The position numbers and the translations under genes were made by a program. 64,000 bases of DNA from Azospirillum sp. SYSU D00513 (lineage in GTDB: Bacteria > Pseudomonadota > Alphaproteobacteria > Azospirillales > Azospirillaceae). Within the stretch, counting starts at the first letter, position 1. The number at the start of each line of letters is the position of its first letter. Below the pieces are notes generated by a model. The model had not been told where the DNA came from. It ran no database searches and saw only the letters and a program-made list of their open reading frames with translations. Positions 8,043 to 16,094 of this stretch are shown here, one piece after another. The DNA lies in NCBI RefSeq assembly GCF_017356015.1, contig NZ_JAFIQV010000009.1, positions 43,233 through 107,232 of the forward strand, given 5' to 3'.

Positions 8043-8830
8043 CGTCCGCCCGCATCGATCCCGCCGAGTTCCAGGGGCGCCGCGTCGTCGTGACCGGCGG
8101 CACCAAGGGCGCCGGCGGGGCGACGGTCCGGAGGTTCGTGGCGGGCGGCGCCCAGGTCCTGACCGCCGCGCGCGGGAAGATCGACGGTCTGGAGAGCGTC
8201 CGCTTCGTGGAGGCGGACCTGACCACCCCGGAGGGCGTGATGAAGCTCGCCGAGGCGGCCCTGGAGCAGCTCGGCGGCGTGGACATACTCGTGCACGTGC
8301 TGGGGGGCTCCGCCTCGCCGGGCGGCGGCTTCGCGGCGCTGACAGACGATCACTGGCACGCCGAACTCGAGCTGAACCTGCTTTCGGCCGTGAGGCTCGA
8401 CCGGGCCCTGCTGCCGCAGATGATCGCGCGTGGCGAGGGCGCCGTCGTCCATGTCTCGTCCATCCAGCGGCGGCTGCCGCTGCACGAGTCCACGACGGCC
8501 TACGCCGCGGCCAAGGCCGCGTTGACGACCTACAGCAAGGCCCTGTCGAAGGAACTCGGACCCAAGGGCGTGCGGGTCAACGTCGTCTCGCCGGGCTGGA
8601 TCCTCACGGAAGCCTCCGAGGCCCTGGTGACGCGGATCGCGGCCAGCAGCGGCGGAACGCCGGAGGAGGCGCGCCAAAGCATCATGGATGCGCTCGGGGG
8701 CATTCCCCTGGGGCGCCCCGCCCGGCCCGAGGAGGTGGCGGAACTCATCGCCTTCCTGGCCTCGGAGCGGGCCTCGGCCATCCATGGCGCGGAACACGTC
8801 ATCGACGGCGGAACGGTGCCGACGGTCTAG
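8039..8830 (+). CDS. Short-chain dehydrogenase/reductase (SDR)
   Basis: A 263-aa classical SDR. The cofactor motif TGGTKGAGG lies near residue 17, the active-site Ser in VHVSSIQRR and the Tyr-Lys pair in TAYAAAKAAL, followed by VRVNVVSPGW. It ends IHGAEHVIDGGTVPTV as usual for the family. The start is fixed by the ATGA overlap with the NTF2-like gene. The divergent HxlR gene suggests induction by a toxic carbonyl compound or xenobiotic. The substrate is unknown. Confidence 0.85.
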   Translation: MTSARIDPAEFQGRRVVVTGGTKGAGGATVRRFVAGGAQVLTAARGKIDGLESVRFVEADLTTPEGVMKLAEAALEQLGGVDILVHVLGGSASPGGGFAALTDDHWHAELELNLLSAVRLDRALLPQMIARGEGAVVHVSSIQRRLPLHESTTAYAAAKAALTTYSKALSKELGPKGVRVNVVSPGWILTEASEALVTRIAASSGGTPEEARQSIMDALGGIPLGRPARPEEVAELIAFLASERASAIHGAEHVIDGGTVPTV

Positions 8831-8892
8831 CCGCGCGGCCCAGCCGGCCGCCGGCAACCGATCGCGCGGCCGTGCTTCGCGGCGGGGGCCAT

Positions 8893-8952
8893 CCCGTGTC
8901 CGCCAGGCCCATGTCCGCCAGCCCCATGTCCGCCAGCGCCATGTCCGCCTTC
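8893..8952. repeat. Four tandem copies of a 15-bp unit
   Basis: The unit CCCATGTCCGCCAGC is repeated head to tail four times, the outer copies degenerate (CCCGTGTCCGCCAGG, GCCATGTCCGCCTTC). It lies between the SDR stop and the GMC oxidoreductase start. The unit length is a multiple of three, so both strands stay open, but no convincing gene includes it. Confidence 0.7.
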
Positions 8953-9060
8953 GCCTGATCCGCCCTCGACCCCGGCCCCTCCGCCCGTCGGCGCGTCTTG
9001 CGCAACGGGCGCCCGGGGCTCCGGAGGCGATGCCCATTCATTGCAGGAAGCGATTTGCCG

Positions 9061-10680
9061 ATGCCGTCTCAGAACTCCCGTTCCGAGGAGTACGACTTCG
9101 CCGTTGCCGCCCGTGAGAACCAGGCACGGCTCACGGCCTCGTTGAAGCCGATGTATGATTTCATTGTCTGCGGAGCGGGCGCTTCGGGCTCGGTGGTCGC
9201 CCGCCGTCTGGCGGAGAACCCGGACGCCCAGGTGCTGCTCGTCGAGGCCGGTGGCGACGACGAGGCCGAGACGGTGCTCGATCCGGCGCAATGGCCGCTC
9301 AATCTCGGCAGCGAACGCGATTGGGGCTTCCAGGCACAGCCGAACCCCCATTTGAACGGCCGCGCGCTGTCCATGTCGATGGGAAAGGGGCTTGGCGGCG
9401 GATCGAGCGTCAACGTGATGGTCTGGGCACGCGGGCACCGCAGCGACTGGGATCATTTCGCGTCCGAATCCGGCGATCCGGCGTGGGGATACGACCATGT
9501 CCTCGACCTCTACCGGCGCATCGAGAACTGGCGGGGCGCGCCCGATCCCCACTTCCGCGGCACGTCCGGACCGGTGTGGGTCCAGCCGGCGGCCGATCCC
9601 AACCCGATCGCGCACGCGATGCTCGAAGCCGCCCGGGAGCTTGGCATCCCCACATTCGACCATCCGAACGGCCGGATGATGGAGGGACCGGGCGGCGCGG
9701 CCATCACGGACATGCTGGTCCGCGACGGCCGCCGCCACTCGCTCCACCGCGCCTATGTGCGGCCCTGGCTCGACCGGCCCAATCTGACCGTTCTGACCGA
9801 CACCCTCGTGCGGCGCGTGGTGCTCGACGGCCGCCGGGCCGTCGGCGTCGAGGTGATGCGCGGCGGCCGGGTCCTGACGATCGGTGCGGGGCTGGAGGTC
9901 ATCCTGTCGCTGGGCGCCATGCACACGCCCAAGGTGCTCATGCATTCGGGCGTCGGCGACCGCGAGGACCTGGCACGCGTCGGGATATCCGTGGCGCAGC
10001 ATCTGCCGGGCGTGGGGCGCAACCTTCAGGACCATGTGTCCTTCGGTTGCATCTGGGACTACGCCGAACCCATTCCGCCCCGCAACAGCGGCAGCGAAGC
10101 GACCCTTTATTGGAAAAGCCGTCCCGAGCTGGAGGCTCCGGACCTGCTGTTCTGTCAGGTCGAGTTCCCGGCGCCCAGCGACCGGACCATGGCCCGCGGC
10201 GTGCCCCGGCACGGCTGGACGATGTTCGCCGGCCTCGCGCGTCCGGCGAGCCGCGGGCGCCTGCGCCTGCGGAGCGCCGACCCGCTCGCCCCGATCACGA
10301 TCGACGCCAACATGATGTCCGACCCCGCGGACATGCGGACCGCCGTCGCGTGCGTCGAGCTTTGCCGCGCGTTGGGCAACGCGAGCGCGTTCCGGCCCTT
10401 CGTCCGCGGCGAGGCCATGCCGGGCGGCCTCAAGGGGACGGAGCTGGAGTCGTTCATACGCGACGCCGCCGTCACTTACTGGCACCAGAGCTGCACCGCC
10501 AAGATGGGGCGCGATGAGATGTCCGTGGTGGACGCTTCGCTGAAGGTCTACGGGATCGAAGCCCTGCGCGTCGCCGACGCCTCCATCATGCCGCGGGTGA
10601 CCACGGGCAACACCCAGGCGCCCTGCGCGATCATCGGCGAGCGGGCGGCGCGGATGCTCCGCGAGGCGCACGGCCTATGA
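9061..10680 (+). CDS. GMC-family FAD oxidoreductase (choline/alcohol dehydrogenase-like)
   Basis: A 539-aa glucose-methanol-choline oxidoreductase. The ADP-binding motif CGAGASGSVVARRL is at about residues 37-50, the GMC signature GKGLGGGSSVNVMVWARGH near 110-127, and the catalytic pair is His475 (TYWHQSC) and Asn517 (TTGNTQAP). The family oxidises alcohols. Start 9061 is preceded by GCAGGAAGCG; a second ATG at 9151 (MYDFIVCG) would remove a 30-residue leader and is an alternative. It is monocistronic, converging on the MarR-type gene downstream. The substrate is not predictable. Confidence 0.85.
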   Translation: MPSQNSRSEEYDFAVAARENQARLTASLKPMYDFIVCGAGASGSVVARRLAENPDAQVLLVEAGGDDEAETVLDPAQWPLNLGSERDWGFQAQPNPHLNGRALSMSMGKGLGGGSSVNVMVWARGHRSDWDHFASESGDPAWGYDHVLDLYRRIENWRGAPDPHFRGTSGPVWVQPAADPNPIAHAMLEAARELGIPTFDHPNGRMMEGPGGAAITDMLVRDGRRHSLHRAYVRPWLDRPNLTVLTDTLVRRVVLDGRRAVGVEVMRGGRVLTIGAGLEVILSLGAMHTPKVLMHSGVGDREDLARVGISVAQHLPGVGRNLQDHVSFGCIWDYAEPIPPRNSGSEATLYWKSRPELEAPDLLFCQVEFPAPSDRTMARGVPRHGWTMFAGLARPASRGRLRLRSADPLAPITIDANMMSDPADMRTAVACVELCRALGNASAFRPFVRGEAMPGGLKGTELESFIRDAAVTYWHQSCTAKMGRDEMSVVDASLKVYGIEALRVADASIMPRVTTGNTQAPCAIIGERAARMLREAHGL

Positions 10681-10681
10681 G

Positions 10682-10705
10682 GCCGCACCCTTCCCGGGGT
10701 GCGGC
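10682..10705. terminator. Hairpin between convergent genes
   Basis: A perfect 9-bp stem, GCCGCACCC paired with GGGTGCGGC around a TTCCCG loop, begins 2 bases after the GMC stop codon. It lacks a T-run, so it may act as a rho-assisted or bidirectional stop between the convergent GMC and MarR genes. Confidence 0.5.
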
Positions 10706-10751
10706 ACGGACCGCCGCTCCGAGCCCGTCGGGCACAGCCTCCCGCCGGATG

Positions 10752-11222
10752 TCAGGGGCGGTCGGGGCTCCAGCGCCCGATGCGGCTGTAGATGCCGTCC
10801 CGCAGCCGCCGGACCTCCCTGTTGAGGTCTCCAAGCTCCGCAGGGGTCTGGCCGGACGCATCGAGCAGGGCTTCGCCGAGGCAACCGGCCCTGTTCTCCA
10901 GGGCGCGCCCCTCGTCCGTCAGCGCGACGATCACCTGCCGCTCGTTGCCGGGATTTCGGGTCCGCCGCACCAGCCGGGCCGCTTCCAGCCGCTTGAGAAG
11001 CGGCGTGAGCGTGCTGGACTCCAGGGCGAGCTGCTCGGCCAGGGCGCCGATGGTCTGTCCATCCTCGCGCCACAGGACATTGAGAACGAGATACTGCGGA
11101 TAGGTCAGCCCCAGCGCGTCGAGCAGCGGCTTGTACGCCCGCTGTATGGCAATGCCGGCCGAGTAGATGGAATAGCAGAGCTGATGCTCCAGAGGCGGTG
11201 GGCGCTTCGGTTCGGCGGGCAT
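10752..11222 (-). CDS. MarR-family regulator, OhrR-like (redox-sensing Cys)
   Basis: A 156-aa winged-helix regulator. The N-terminal HQLCYSIYSA places Cys16 where OhrR proteins carry the peroxide-sensing cysteine, and AYKPLLDALGLTYPQYLVLNVLW is the characteristic OhrR helix. The wing includes RLVRRTRNPGNERQVIVALT. OhrR members derepress detoxification genes when organic hydroperoxides oxidise the Cys. Here the divergent gene is a secreted alpha/beta hydrolase rather than an ohr peroxidase, so the inducer may differ. Palindromic operator candidates fill the intergenic region. Confidence 0.85.
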   Translation of the reverse strand: MPAEPKRPPPLEHQLCYSIYSAGIAIQRAYKPLLDALGLTYPQYLVLNVLWREDGQTIGALAEQLALESSTLTPLLKRLEAARLVRRTRNPGNERQVIVALTDEGRALENRAGCLGEALLDASGQTPAELGDLNREVRRLRDGIYSRIGRWSPDRP

Positions 11223-11257
11223 GACGGGCTCCTTGCATCCGGCGGCGGCCGGAAATC

Positions 11258-11269
11258 TTATCGCGATAA
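11258..11269. promoter_or_regulatory. MarR/OhrR operator candidate 1
   Basis: TTATCGCGATAA is a perfect 12-base palindrome, 36 bases upstream of the regulator's start codon. It shares the core TATC(G/T)CGATAA with the larger palindrome at 11314-11340, as expected for two binding sites of one autoregulating MarR protein. Confidence 0.6.
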
Positions 11270-11313
11270 ACTTTACGCTTGATCATCCCCGCGCGCCACG
11301 TTAAAGAAGAAAT

Positions 11314-11340
11314 ATATCTCGATAACAGTTACCGAGATAT
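11314..11340. promoter_or_regulatory. MarR/OhrR operator candidate 2
   Basis: A 27-base inverted repeat with 13-base arms, ATATCTCGATAAC and (on the other strand) ATATCTCGGTAAC, differing at one position. It lies about 95 bases upstream of the hydrolase start in an AT-rich promoter island. It could control both divergent genes. Confidence 0.65.
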
Positions 11341-11433
11341 CTGATTAAGCCTTCCATGCCGCGCCGGAGCCTCTTTCGGCCCGCCCGTGGCCGTCACCAC
11401 CAACCCGATCACAGACCCCCAAGGAGAAACCCG

Positions 11434-12225
11434 ATGACGACCAAGATCCGCCATCTCATCGCCAGCGCCACCGTCGCCGCCGTGGCGAGCGTCTCCGGCG
11501 CCGTGCAGGCGCAGCCCAAAACGCCCATTCCGCAGACGCAGGCTGTCAGGAACGTCGTGCTGGTGCATGGCGCCTTCGCGGACGGCTCCGGATGGCGGGG
11601 CGTCTATGACGAACTGACCGGCCGGGGCTACAAGGTCAGCATCGTCCAGAACCCGCTCACCTCGCTGGCCGACGACGTGGCGGCCACCCGCCGCGTCCTC
11701 AGCCGGCAGGACGGCCCCGCCATCCTGGTCGGCCATTCCTATGGAGGCACCGTGATCACCGAGGCAGGGTCGGGGCCGGACGTGGCCGGCCTGGTCTATG
11801 TCGCCGCCCTGGCACCGGACGCCGGCGAATCCACGCTCGACCAGTTCGCCCAGATCCCCCCTCCTCCCGGCTTCATCATCGAGGAGCAGTCCGACGGGTT
11901 CGGCTTCGTGAACGGGCCGAAGTTCAAGGACGGCTTCGCCAGCGACACGAGCGACGCCGACGCGGCCTTCATGCGCGATTCGCAGGTTCCGATCGCGATG
12001 TCCGCCTTCACGGCCAAGGTGACCCAGGCGGCGTGGCGGGCCAAGCCCAGCTGGTTCGTCGTGGCGACGGAGGACGGCGCGATCGATCCGAAGCTCCTGC
12101 GCGAGACGGCCCGCCGCATCGGGGCGAACACCGAGGAGGTGAAGGGCAGCCACGTCGTCTTCCTGACGCAGCCCAAGGCCGTCGCCGACGTGATCGACCG
12201 TGCCGCACGGCAGGCAGCGCGCTGA
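11434..12225 (+). CDS. Secreted alpha/beta hydrolase
   Basis: A 263-aa protein with a Sec-type signal peptide (residues 1 to about 26, hydrophobic ASATVAAVASVSGAVQAQ). The fold starts at VVLVHGAFADGSGW. The nucleophile is Ser102 in VGHSYGG and the likely catalytic histidine is His240 in KGSHVVFLTQP. It belongs to the widespread periplasmic esterase-like group often found beside MarR or AraC regulators. Start 11434 follows AAGGAGAAACCCG; the earlier ATG at 11356 lacks such a site. Probably induced via the divergent OhrR-like regulator. Substrate unknown. Confidence 0.85.
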   Translation: MTTKIRHLIASATVAAVASVSGAVQAQPKTPIPQTQAVRNVVLVHGAFADGSGWRGVYDELTGRGYKVSIVQNPLTSLADDVAATRRVLSRQDGPAILVGHSYGGTVITEAGSGPDVAGLVYVAALAPDAGESTLDQFAQIPPPPGFIIEEQSDGFGFVNGPKFKDGFASDTSDADAAFMRDSQVPIAMSAFTAKVTQAAWRAKPSWFVVATEDGAIDPKLLRETARRIGANTEEVKGSHVVFLTQPKAVADVIDRAARQAAR

Positions 12226-12370
12226 GGCGCCGGAGAAACTGCATGGGTGGTGGACACCCGCCACCCGAACAGCGGAACGGACCAGCCGCCGCCATCCTGG
12301 TGGCGGCGACCGAACCGGGCCCTATCAAAGCCGCCCGGCGCCGCGTGAGGTTCCGGGCCGGCCGCCGCCC

Positions 12371-13159
12371 TCAGCCGACGATGTTGTAGCCGCCGTCCAC
12401 GTAGGTGACGTCGCCGGTGATGCCGCGCGCGGCATCGGTCGCCAGGAAGGCGGTGCTGAAGCCGACCTCCTCGATGGTCACCAGCTTGTGGGTGGGGGCG
12501 CGCTCGGCGGCCTTGGCCAGCAGCTCGTCGAAATGGTCGATGCCGGACGCCGCGCGGGTGGCGATGGGGCCGGGGGAGATGGCGTGGACGCGGATGCCCT
12601 TCGCACCGAGTTCGGCGGCGAGGTAGCGGGTCGAGGCCTCCAGCGCGGCCTTGACCGGACCCATGACGCCGTAATGGTCCACCACCCGCTCGGCGCCGAA
12701 ATAGCTCATGCAGAAGAGCGAGCCGCCCTCGGTCATCAGCGGCTCGGCCAGCCGCGCCATGCGGATGAAGCTGTGGCAGCTCACGTCCATGGCCGCCAGG
12801 AAGCCGTCGCGCGAGCAGTCGGTGACGCGGCCGTGCAGGTCTTCCATGCTGCAGAAGGCGATGGAGTGCAGGACGATGTCCACCTTGCCCCACTGCTTCT
12901 CGACCGCGGCGAAGACCGCCTCCAGCTCGCCCTCCTGCTGGACGTTGAGGGGCAGGATCAGCTCGGCGCCGAGGCCTTCGGCGAGCGGGCGGACGTATTT
13001 CTCCGCCTTGGCGTTCAGGTAAGTGACGGCCACGTCCGCACCCCAGGCGCGGAAGGCGCGGGCGCAGCCGTAGGCGATGGAATGCTCGTTGGCGATGCCG
13101 ATGACCAGCGCCTTCTTTCCGGCGAGGCTGGGCGGGGTGGGCAGGCTGGCGGTGGTCAT
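12371..13159 (-). CDS. fabI: Enoyl-[acyl-carrier-protein] reductase FabI
   Basis: A 262-aa NADH-dependent enoyl-ACP reductase that reduces trans-2-enoyl-ACP in fatty-acid elongation. The divergent SDR signature of FabI is clear: VIGIANEHSIAYGCARAF at the cofactor site and the catalytic Tyr/Lys in SYFGAERVVDHYGVMGPVKA. It ends with GDVTYVDGGYNIVG. It is the last gene of the MaoC-Pta/ackA/fabI cluster, 34 bases after ackA. This arrangement is common in alphaproteobacteria that hold a second fabI here. Whether it serves bulk fatty-acid synthesis or a storage/overflow route cannot be told. Confidence 0.9.
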   Translation of the reverse strand: MTTASLPTPPSLAGKKALVIGIANEHSIAYGCARAFRAWGADVAVTYLNAKAEKYVRPLAEGLGAELILPLNVQQEGELEAVFAAVEKQWGKVDIVLHSIAFCSMEDLHGRVTDCSRDGFLAAMDVSCHSFIRMARLAEPLMTEGGSLFCMSYFGAERVVDHYGVMGPVKAALEASTRYLAAELGAKGIRVHAISPGPIATRAASGIDHFDELLAKAAERAPTHKLVTIEEVGFSTAFLATDAARGITGDVTYVDGGYNIVG

Positions 13160-13193
13160 GCTGTGTGCTCCGGGAAAAGGGTTCGTTTTCGGG

Positions 13194-14447
13194 TCAGGCC
13201 GCGTGGGCTTCGGCTTGCGCCGGCTCATGGGCCATCGCGGATACGGGCGCGTTTTGGCCGGTGAGCTGTTGGGTGAGCTGGCGCGTGTGGGTGGCGATCA
13301 TCGCCTCCTCGTCGGTCGGGATGACCCAGACGGCGACGCGGGAGCGGGCGCTGGAGATGCGGGCGTCCTGCGTGCCGTCGGCGGCGCGGTTGGCCTCCTC
13401 GTCCAGCTCCACGCCGAGGAAGGCGAGGCGGGCGGAGACCCGCGCGCGGATCTCCGGCGCGCGTTCGCCGATGCCGGCGGTGAAGACCAGCGCGTCCAGC
13501 CCGCCCTGGGCGGCGGCGAGCGAGCCGGCCTCCCGCACGACGCGGTTCACGAACAGATCGACGGCGAGGCGGGCGCGCGGCTCCTCGCTGCCCAGCAGGT
13601 CGCGCATGTCGTTGCTGGTCCCCGACAGGCCGAGCAGGCCGGAGCCGTTGTAGAGCAGCCTGGTCACCTCGGCGGGGCTCATCCCCTCGCGCTCGATCAG
13701 GTGCAGCACCACGCCGGGGTCGAGCGCGCCGCAGCGCGTGCCCATGATCAGCCCGTCGAGCGCCGTGAAGCCCATGGTGGAGGCCACGCTGCGGCCATGG
13801 TCGATGGCGCACATGCTGGCGCCGGAACCCAGATGGGCGACGACGGTCTTCCCGGCGGCGTCCGCCGGGGAGACGCGCGCCAGCTCCCCGCTGACATACT
13901 CGTAACTGAGGCCGTGGAAGCCGTAGCGGCGGATGCCCTTGTCGGCCAGCGACGCCGGCAGCGCGAACAGCGCCTCGGCGTCCGACACCGTGCGGTGGAA
14001 GGCCGTGTCGAAGCAGGCGATCTGGGCCAGGCCGGGATGGGCTTCGGCGAAGGCGCGGATGAAGGCGAGGCTGTGCGGCTGGTGCAGCGGGGCGAGCGGC
14101 ACCAGCGCCTCCAGCCCCTCCAGCACGTCCGCATCGACCAGAACCGGCTCGCGGAAGCGGGTGCCGCCATGGACCACGCGATGGCCGACGGCCACGAGCG
14201 TCTGCCCTTGCAGCCGCTGCCGCAGCCAGTCCACCAGGAAGCGCGACAGCTCGGTGCGGGTCGGCTGGGCGGCATCGTCCCAGCGGCGCTCCTCGCGGCC
14301 GTCCGGCCCGCTGGCGGTGAAGGCGGCGTGGATGCCGATGCCGGAGATCTGCCCCTTGACGATGCGCCGGGGGCGGCCGTGCGCCCAGCCGTAGACGCAG
14401 AACTTCACGCTGGAGGAGCCGGCATTGAGGACGAGGATCGCGCCCAT
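13194..14447 (-). CDS. ackA: Acetate kinase (acetate/propionate/butyrate kinase family)
   Basis: A 417-aa acetokinase converting acyl phosphate and ADP to acid and ATP. Visible motifs are LVLNAGSSSVKF at the N-terminus, VGHRVVHGGTRF, FDTAFHRT, YGFHGLSYEY, HLGSGASMCAI and MGFTALDGLIMGTRCGALDPG. It starts 4 bases after the stop of the Pta-domain gene, so the two form a transcriptional and metabolic pair (acyl-CoA to acyl phosphate to acid plus ATP). Confidence 0.93.
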   Translation of the reverse strand: MGAILVLNAGSSSVKFCVYGWAHGRPRRIVKGQISGIGIHAAFTASGPDGREERRWDDAAQPTRTELSRFLVDWLRQRLQGQTLVAVGHRVVHGGTRFREPVLVDADVLEGLEALVPLAPLHQPHSLAFIRAFAEAHPGLAQIACFDTAFHRTVSDAEALFALPASLADKGIRRYGFHGLSYEYVSGELARVSPADAAGKTVVAHLGSGASMCAIDHGRSVASTMGFTALDGLIMGTRCGALDPGVVLHLIEREGMSPAEVTRLLYNGSGLLGLSGTSNDMRDLLGSEEPRARLAVDLFVNRVVREAGSLAAAQGGLDALVFTAGIGERAPEIRARVSARLAFLGVELDEEANRAADGTQDARISSARSRVAVWVIPTDEEAMIATHTRQLTQQLTGQNAPVSAMAHEPAQAEAHAA

Positions 14448-14451
14448 GGGA

Positions 14452-15888
14452 TCAGCCCTTCTTGGTGGCGGCCAGCACCGCGACCGCGCAGGAGGCGAGG
14501 CGGGTGCGGACGCTGTCGGCGCGGCTGGTGAGGATGATCGGGCATTTGGCGCCCAGCACCACGCCGGCCGCGTCGGCGTTGGCGAGGAAGGTCAGCTGCT
14601 TGGCCAGCATGTTGCCGGACACGAGGTCGGGCACCAGCAGGATGTCCGGATCTCCCGCCACGGGGGACTGGATGCCCTTGGTCGCCGCGGCGTCGCGCGA
14701 GATGGCGTTGTCGAAGGCGAGCGGGCCGTCCACGATGCCGCCGCGGATCTGGCCGCGGCTCGCCATCAGCGTCAGGGCGGCGGCGTCCATAGTAGAGGGG
14801 ATCTTCTCGTTGATCGTCTCCACCGCCGACAGCACGGCGACCTTCGGCGTCTCCACCCCCAGGGAGCGGGCGAGGTCGATGGCGTTCTGGCAGATGTCCA
14901 GCTTCTCGCTGAGGGTCGGCTGGATGTTGATCGCCGCGTCGGTGATGATCAGCGGCTTCCGGTAGCTCGGCACGAACATCAGGAAGGCGTGGCTGACGCG
15001 GCGCGCGGTGCGCAGGCCGCCTTCCTTGCGGACGACGGCGGCCAGCAGTTCGTCGGAATGCAGGCTGCCCTTCATCAGCGCCCCGGCCTCCCCCGCCCGT
15101 ACCAGCGCCACGGCGCGCTCGGCCGACTCATGGCTGTGCGCGGCGTCGACGATGCGGAATTGGGCGATGCCGATGCCGTGCGCGTCGGCCACCGCGCGGA
15201 TCTTCTCCTCCGGCCCGACCAGGACCGGGTCGATCAGCCCGGCAGCCGCAGCCTCGGCGGCGCCGCGCAGGGAGACCTCGTCGCAGGGATGCACGACGGC
15301 GACCGGCAGCGGGTCCATCCCGGCGCAGCGCGCCATCAGGGCGGCGTGGCCGTGATGGTCGATGAGCTGCACGCCCGGAAGCTCGTGGCTGGTCCAGCGG
15401 ATCTTCTCCGACGGCGCGATCACCTCGGCGTCGCCCTCGATCACCGGCTTGCCGGCGGCGTTCACCACCGTGCAGGCGAGGATGACGCGGTTCTTCTCCA
15501 GCTTTTCCTTCACCGTGACGGTCGCGGTGACGACGTCGCCGGGGCGGACCGGCCGCAGGAAGCGGAACTGCTGCCCGACATAGATGGTCCCCGGCCCCGG
15601 CAGCCGCGTGCCGAGCACGCTGGACACGAAGGCGCCGCCCAGCATGCCGTGGGCGATGATGCCCTTGAACATGCTGGCCCCGGCGTAGGCCTCGTCGAGA
15701 TGGGCGGGGTTGACGTCCCCGGAGACGGTCGCGAACAGCGCGATGTCGTTCTGCGTCACCGTGTGGACCAGCCCGGCCGACTGCCCGACGGCCAGTTCGG
15801 CGTAGGTGACGTTCTCAAGCGCCGAGGTGGCTTCCGCGATGTCGGGGGTAAGGCAGCTGTCCAAAATTCGTCCTCCGGGGGTGAGCAT
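14452..15888 (-). CDS. MaoC-type enoyl-CoA hydratase fused to phosphate acetyl/butyryltransferase
   Basis: A 478-aa bifunctional protein. The N-terminal third (about 20-150) is a MaoC-like hotdog domain with FATVSGDVNPAHLD and GIIAHGMLGGAFVSSVLG, the R-specific hydratase motif. The C-terminal two thirds is a Pta/Ptb-type phosphotransacylase (VAVVHPCDEVSLRGA, GALMKGSLHSDELL, NIQPTLSEKLDICQNA). The frame is open to an ATG at 15978, but the ATG at 15888 is preferred for length and for an AGGGAT site upstream. Together with AckA and FabI it links CoA- and ACP-bound acyl groups to substrate-level ATP formation; this combined role is inferred. Confidence 0.88.
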   Translation of the reverse strand: MLTPGGRILDSCLTPDIAEATSALENVTYAELAVGQSAGLVHTVTQNDIALFATVSGDVNPAHLDEAYAGASMFKGIIAHGMLGGAFVSSVLGTRLPGPGTIYVGQQFRFLRPVRPGDVVTATVTVKEKLEKNRVILACTVVNAAGKPVIEGDAEVIAPSEKIRWTSHELPGVQLIDHHGHAALMARCAGMDPLPVAVVHPCDEVSLRGAAEAAAAGLIDPVLVGPEEKIRAVADAHGIGIAQFRIVDAAHSHESAERAVALVRAGEAGALMKGSLHSDELLAAVVRKEGGLRTARRVSHAFLMFVPSYRKPLIITDAAINIQPTLSEKLDICQNAIDLARSLGVETPKVAVLSAVETINEKIPSTMDAAALTLMASRGQIRGGIVDGPLAFDNAISRDAAATKGIQSPVAGDPDILLVPDLVSGNMLAKQLTFLANADAAGVVLGAKCPIILTSRADSVRTRLASCAVAVLAATKKG

Positions 15889-16027
15889 CGCCGGGGCGAT
15901 ATCCCTGGCGCGGCGTGGGTACCCCAAGGGGGCCTCGCCGATGGACGCGACCATGACGAAGGTGGAGGATGGCGGCATTGATCCAGGTCATTGGTCATGC
16001 TGCGACCGCGAAAAGCCTGAAAAGCGA

Positions 16028-16064
16028 AAAACCCGGATCCAGAGGATCCGGGCTTTCCTTTTTG
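16028..16064 (-). terminator. Rho-independent terminator of the aminotransferase gene
   Basis: A perfect 9-bp stem (CCCGGATCC / GGATCCGGG) with a 3-base loop. Read on the minus strand it is followed by TTTTTCGCTTTT, about 45 bases after the stop of the aminotransferase gene at 16095. The plus-strand side also has T-rich sequence, so it may work in both directions. Confidence 0.85.
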
Positions 16065-16094
16065 CCGCGCTCTCTCGCGGAAAGTTGACGGTGC

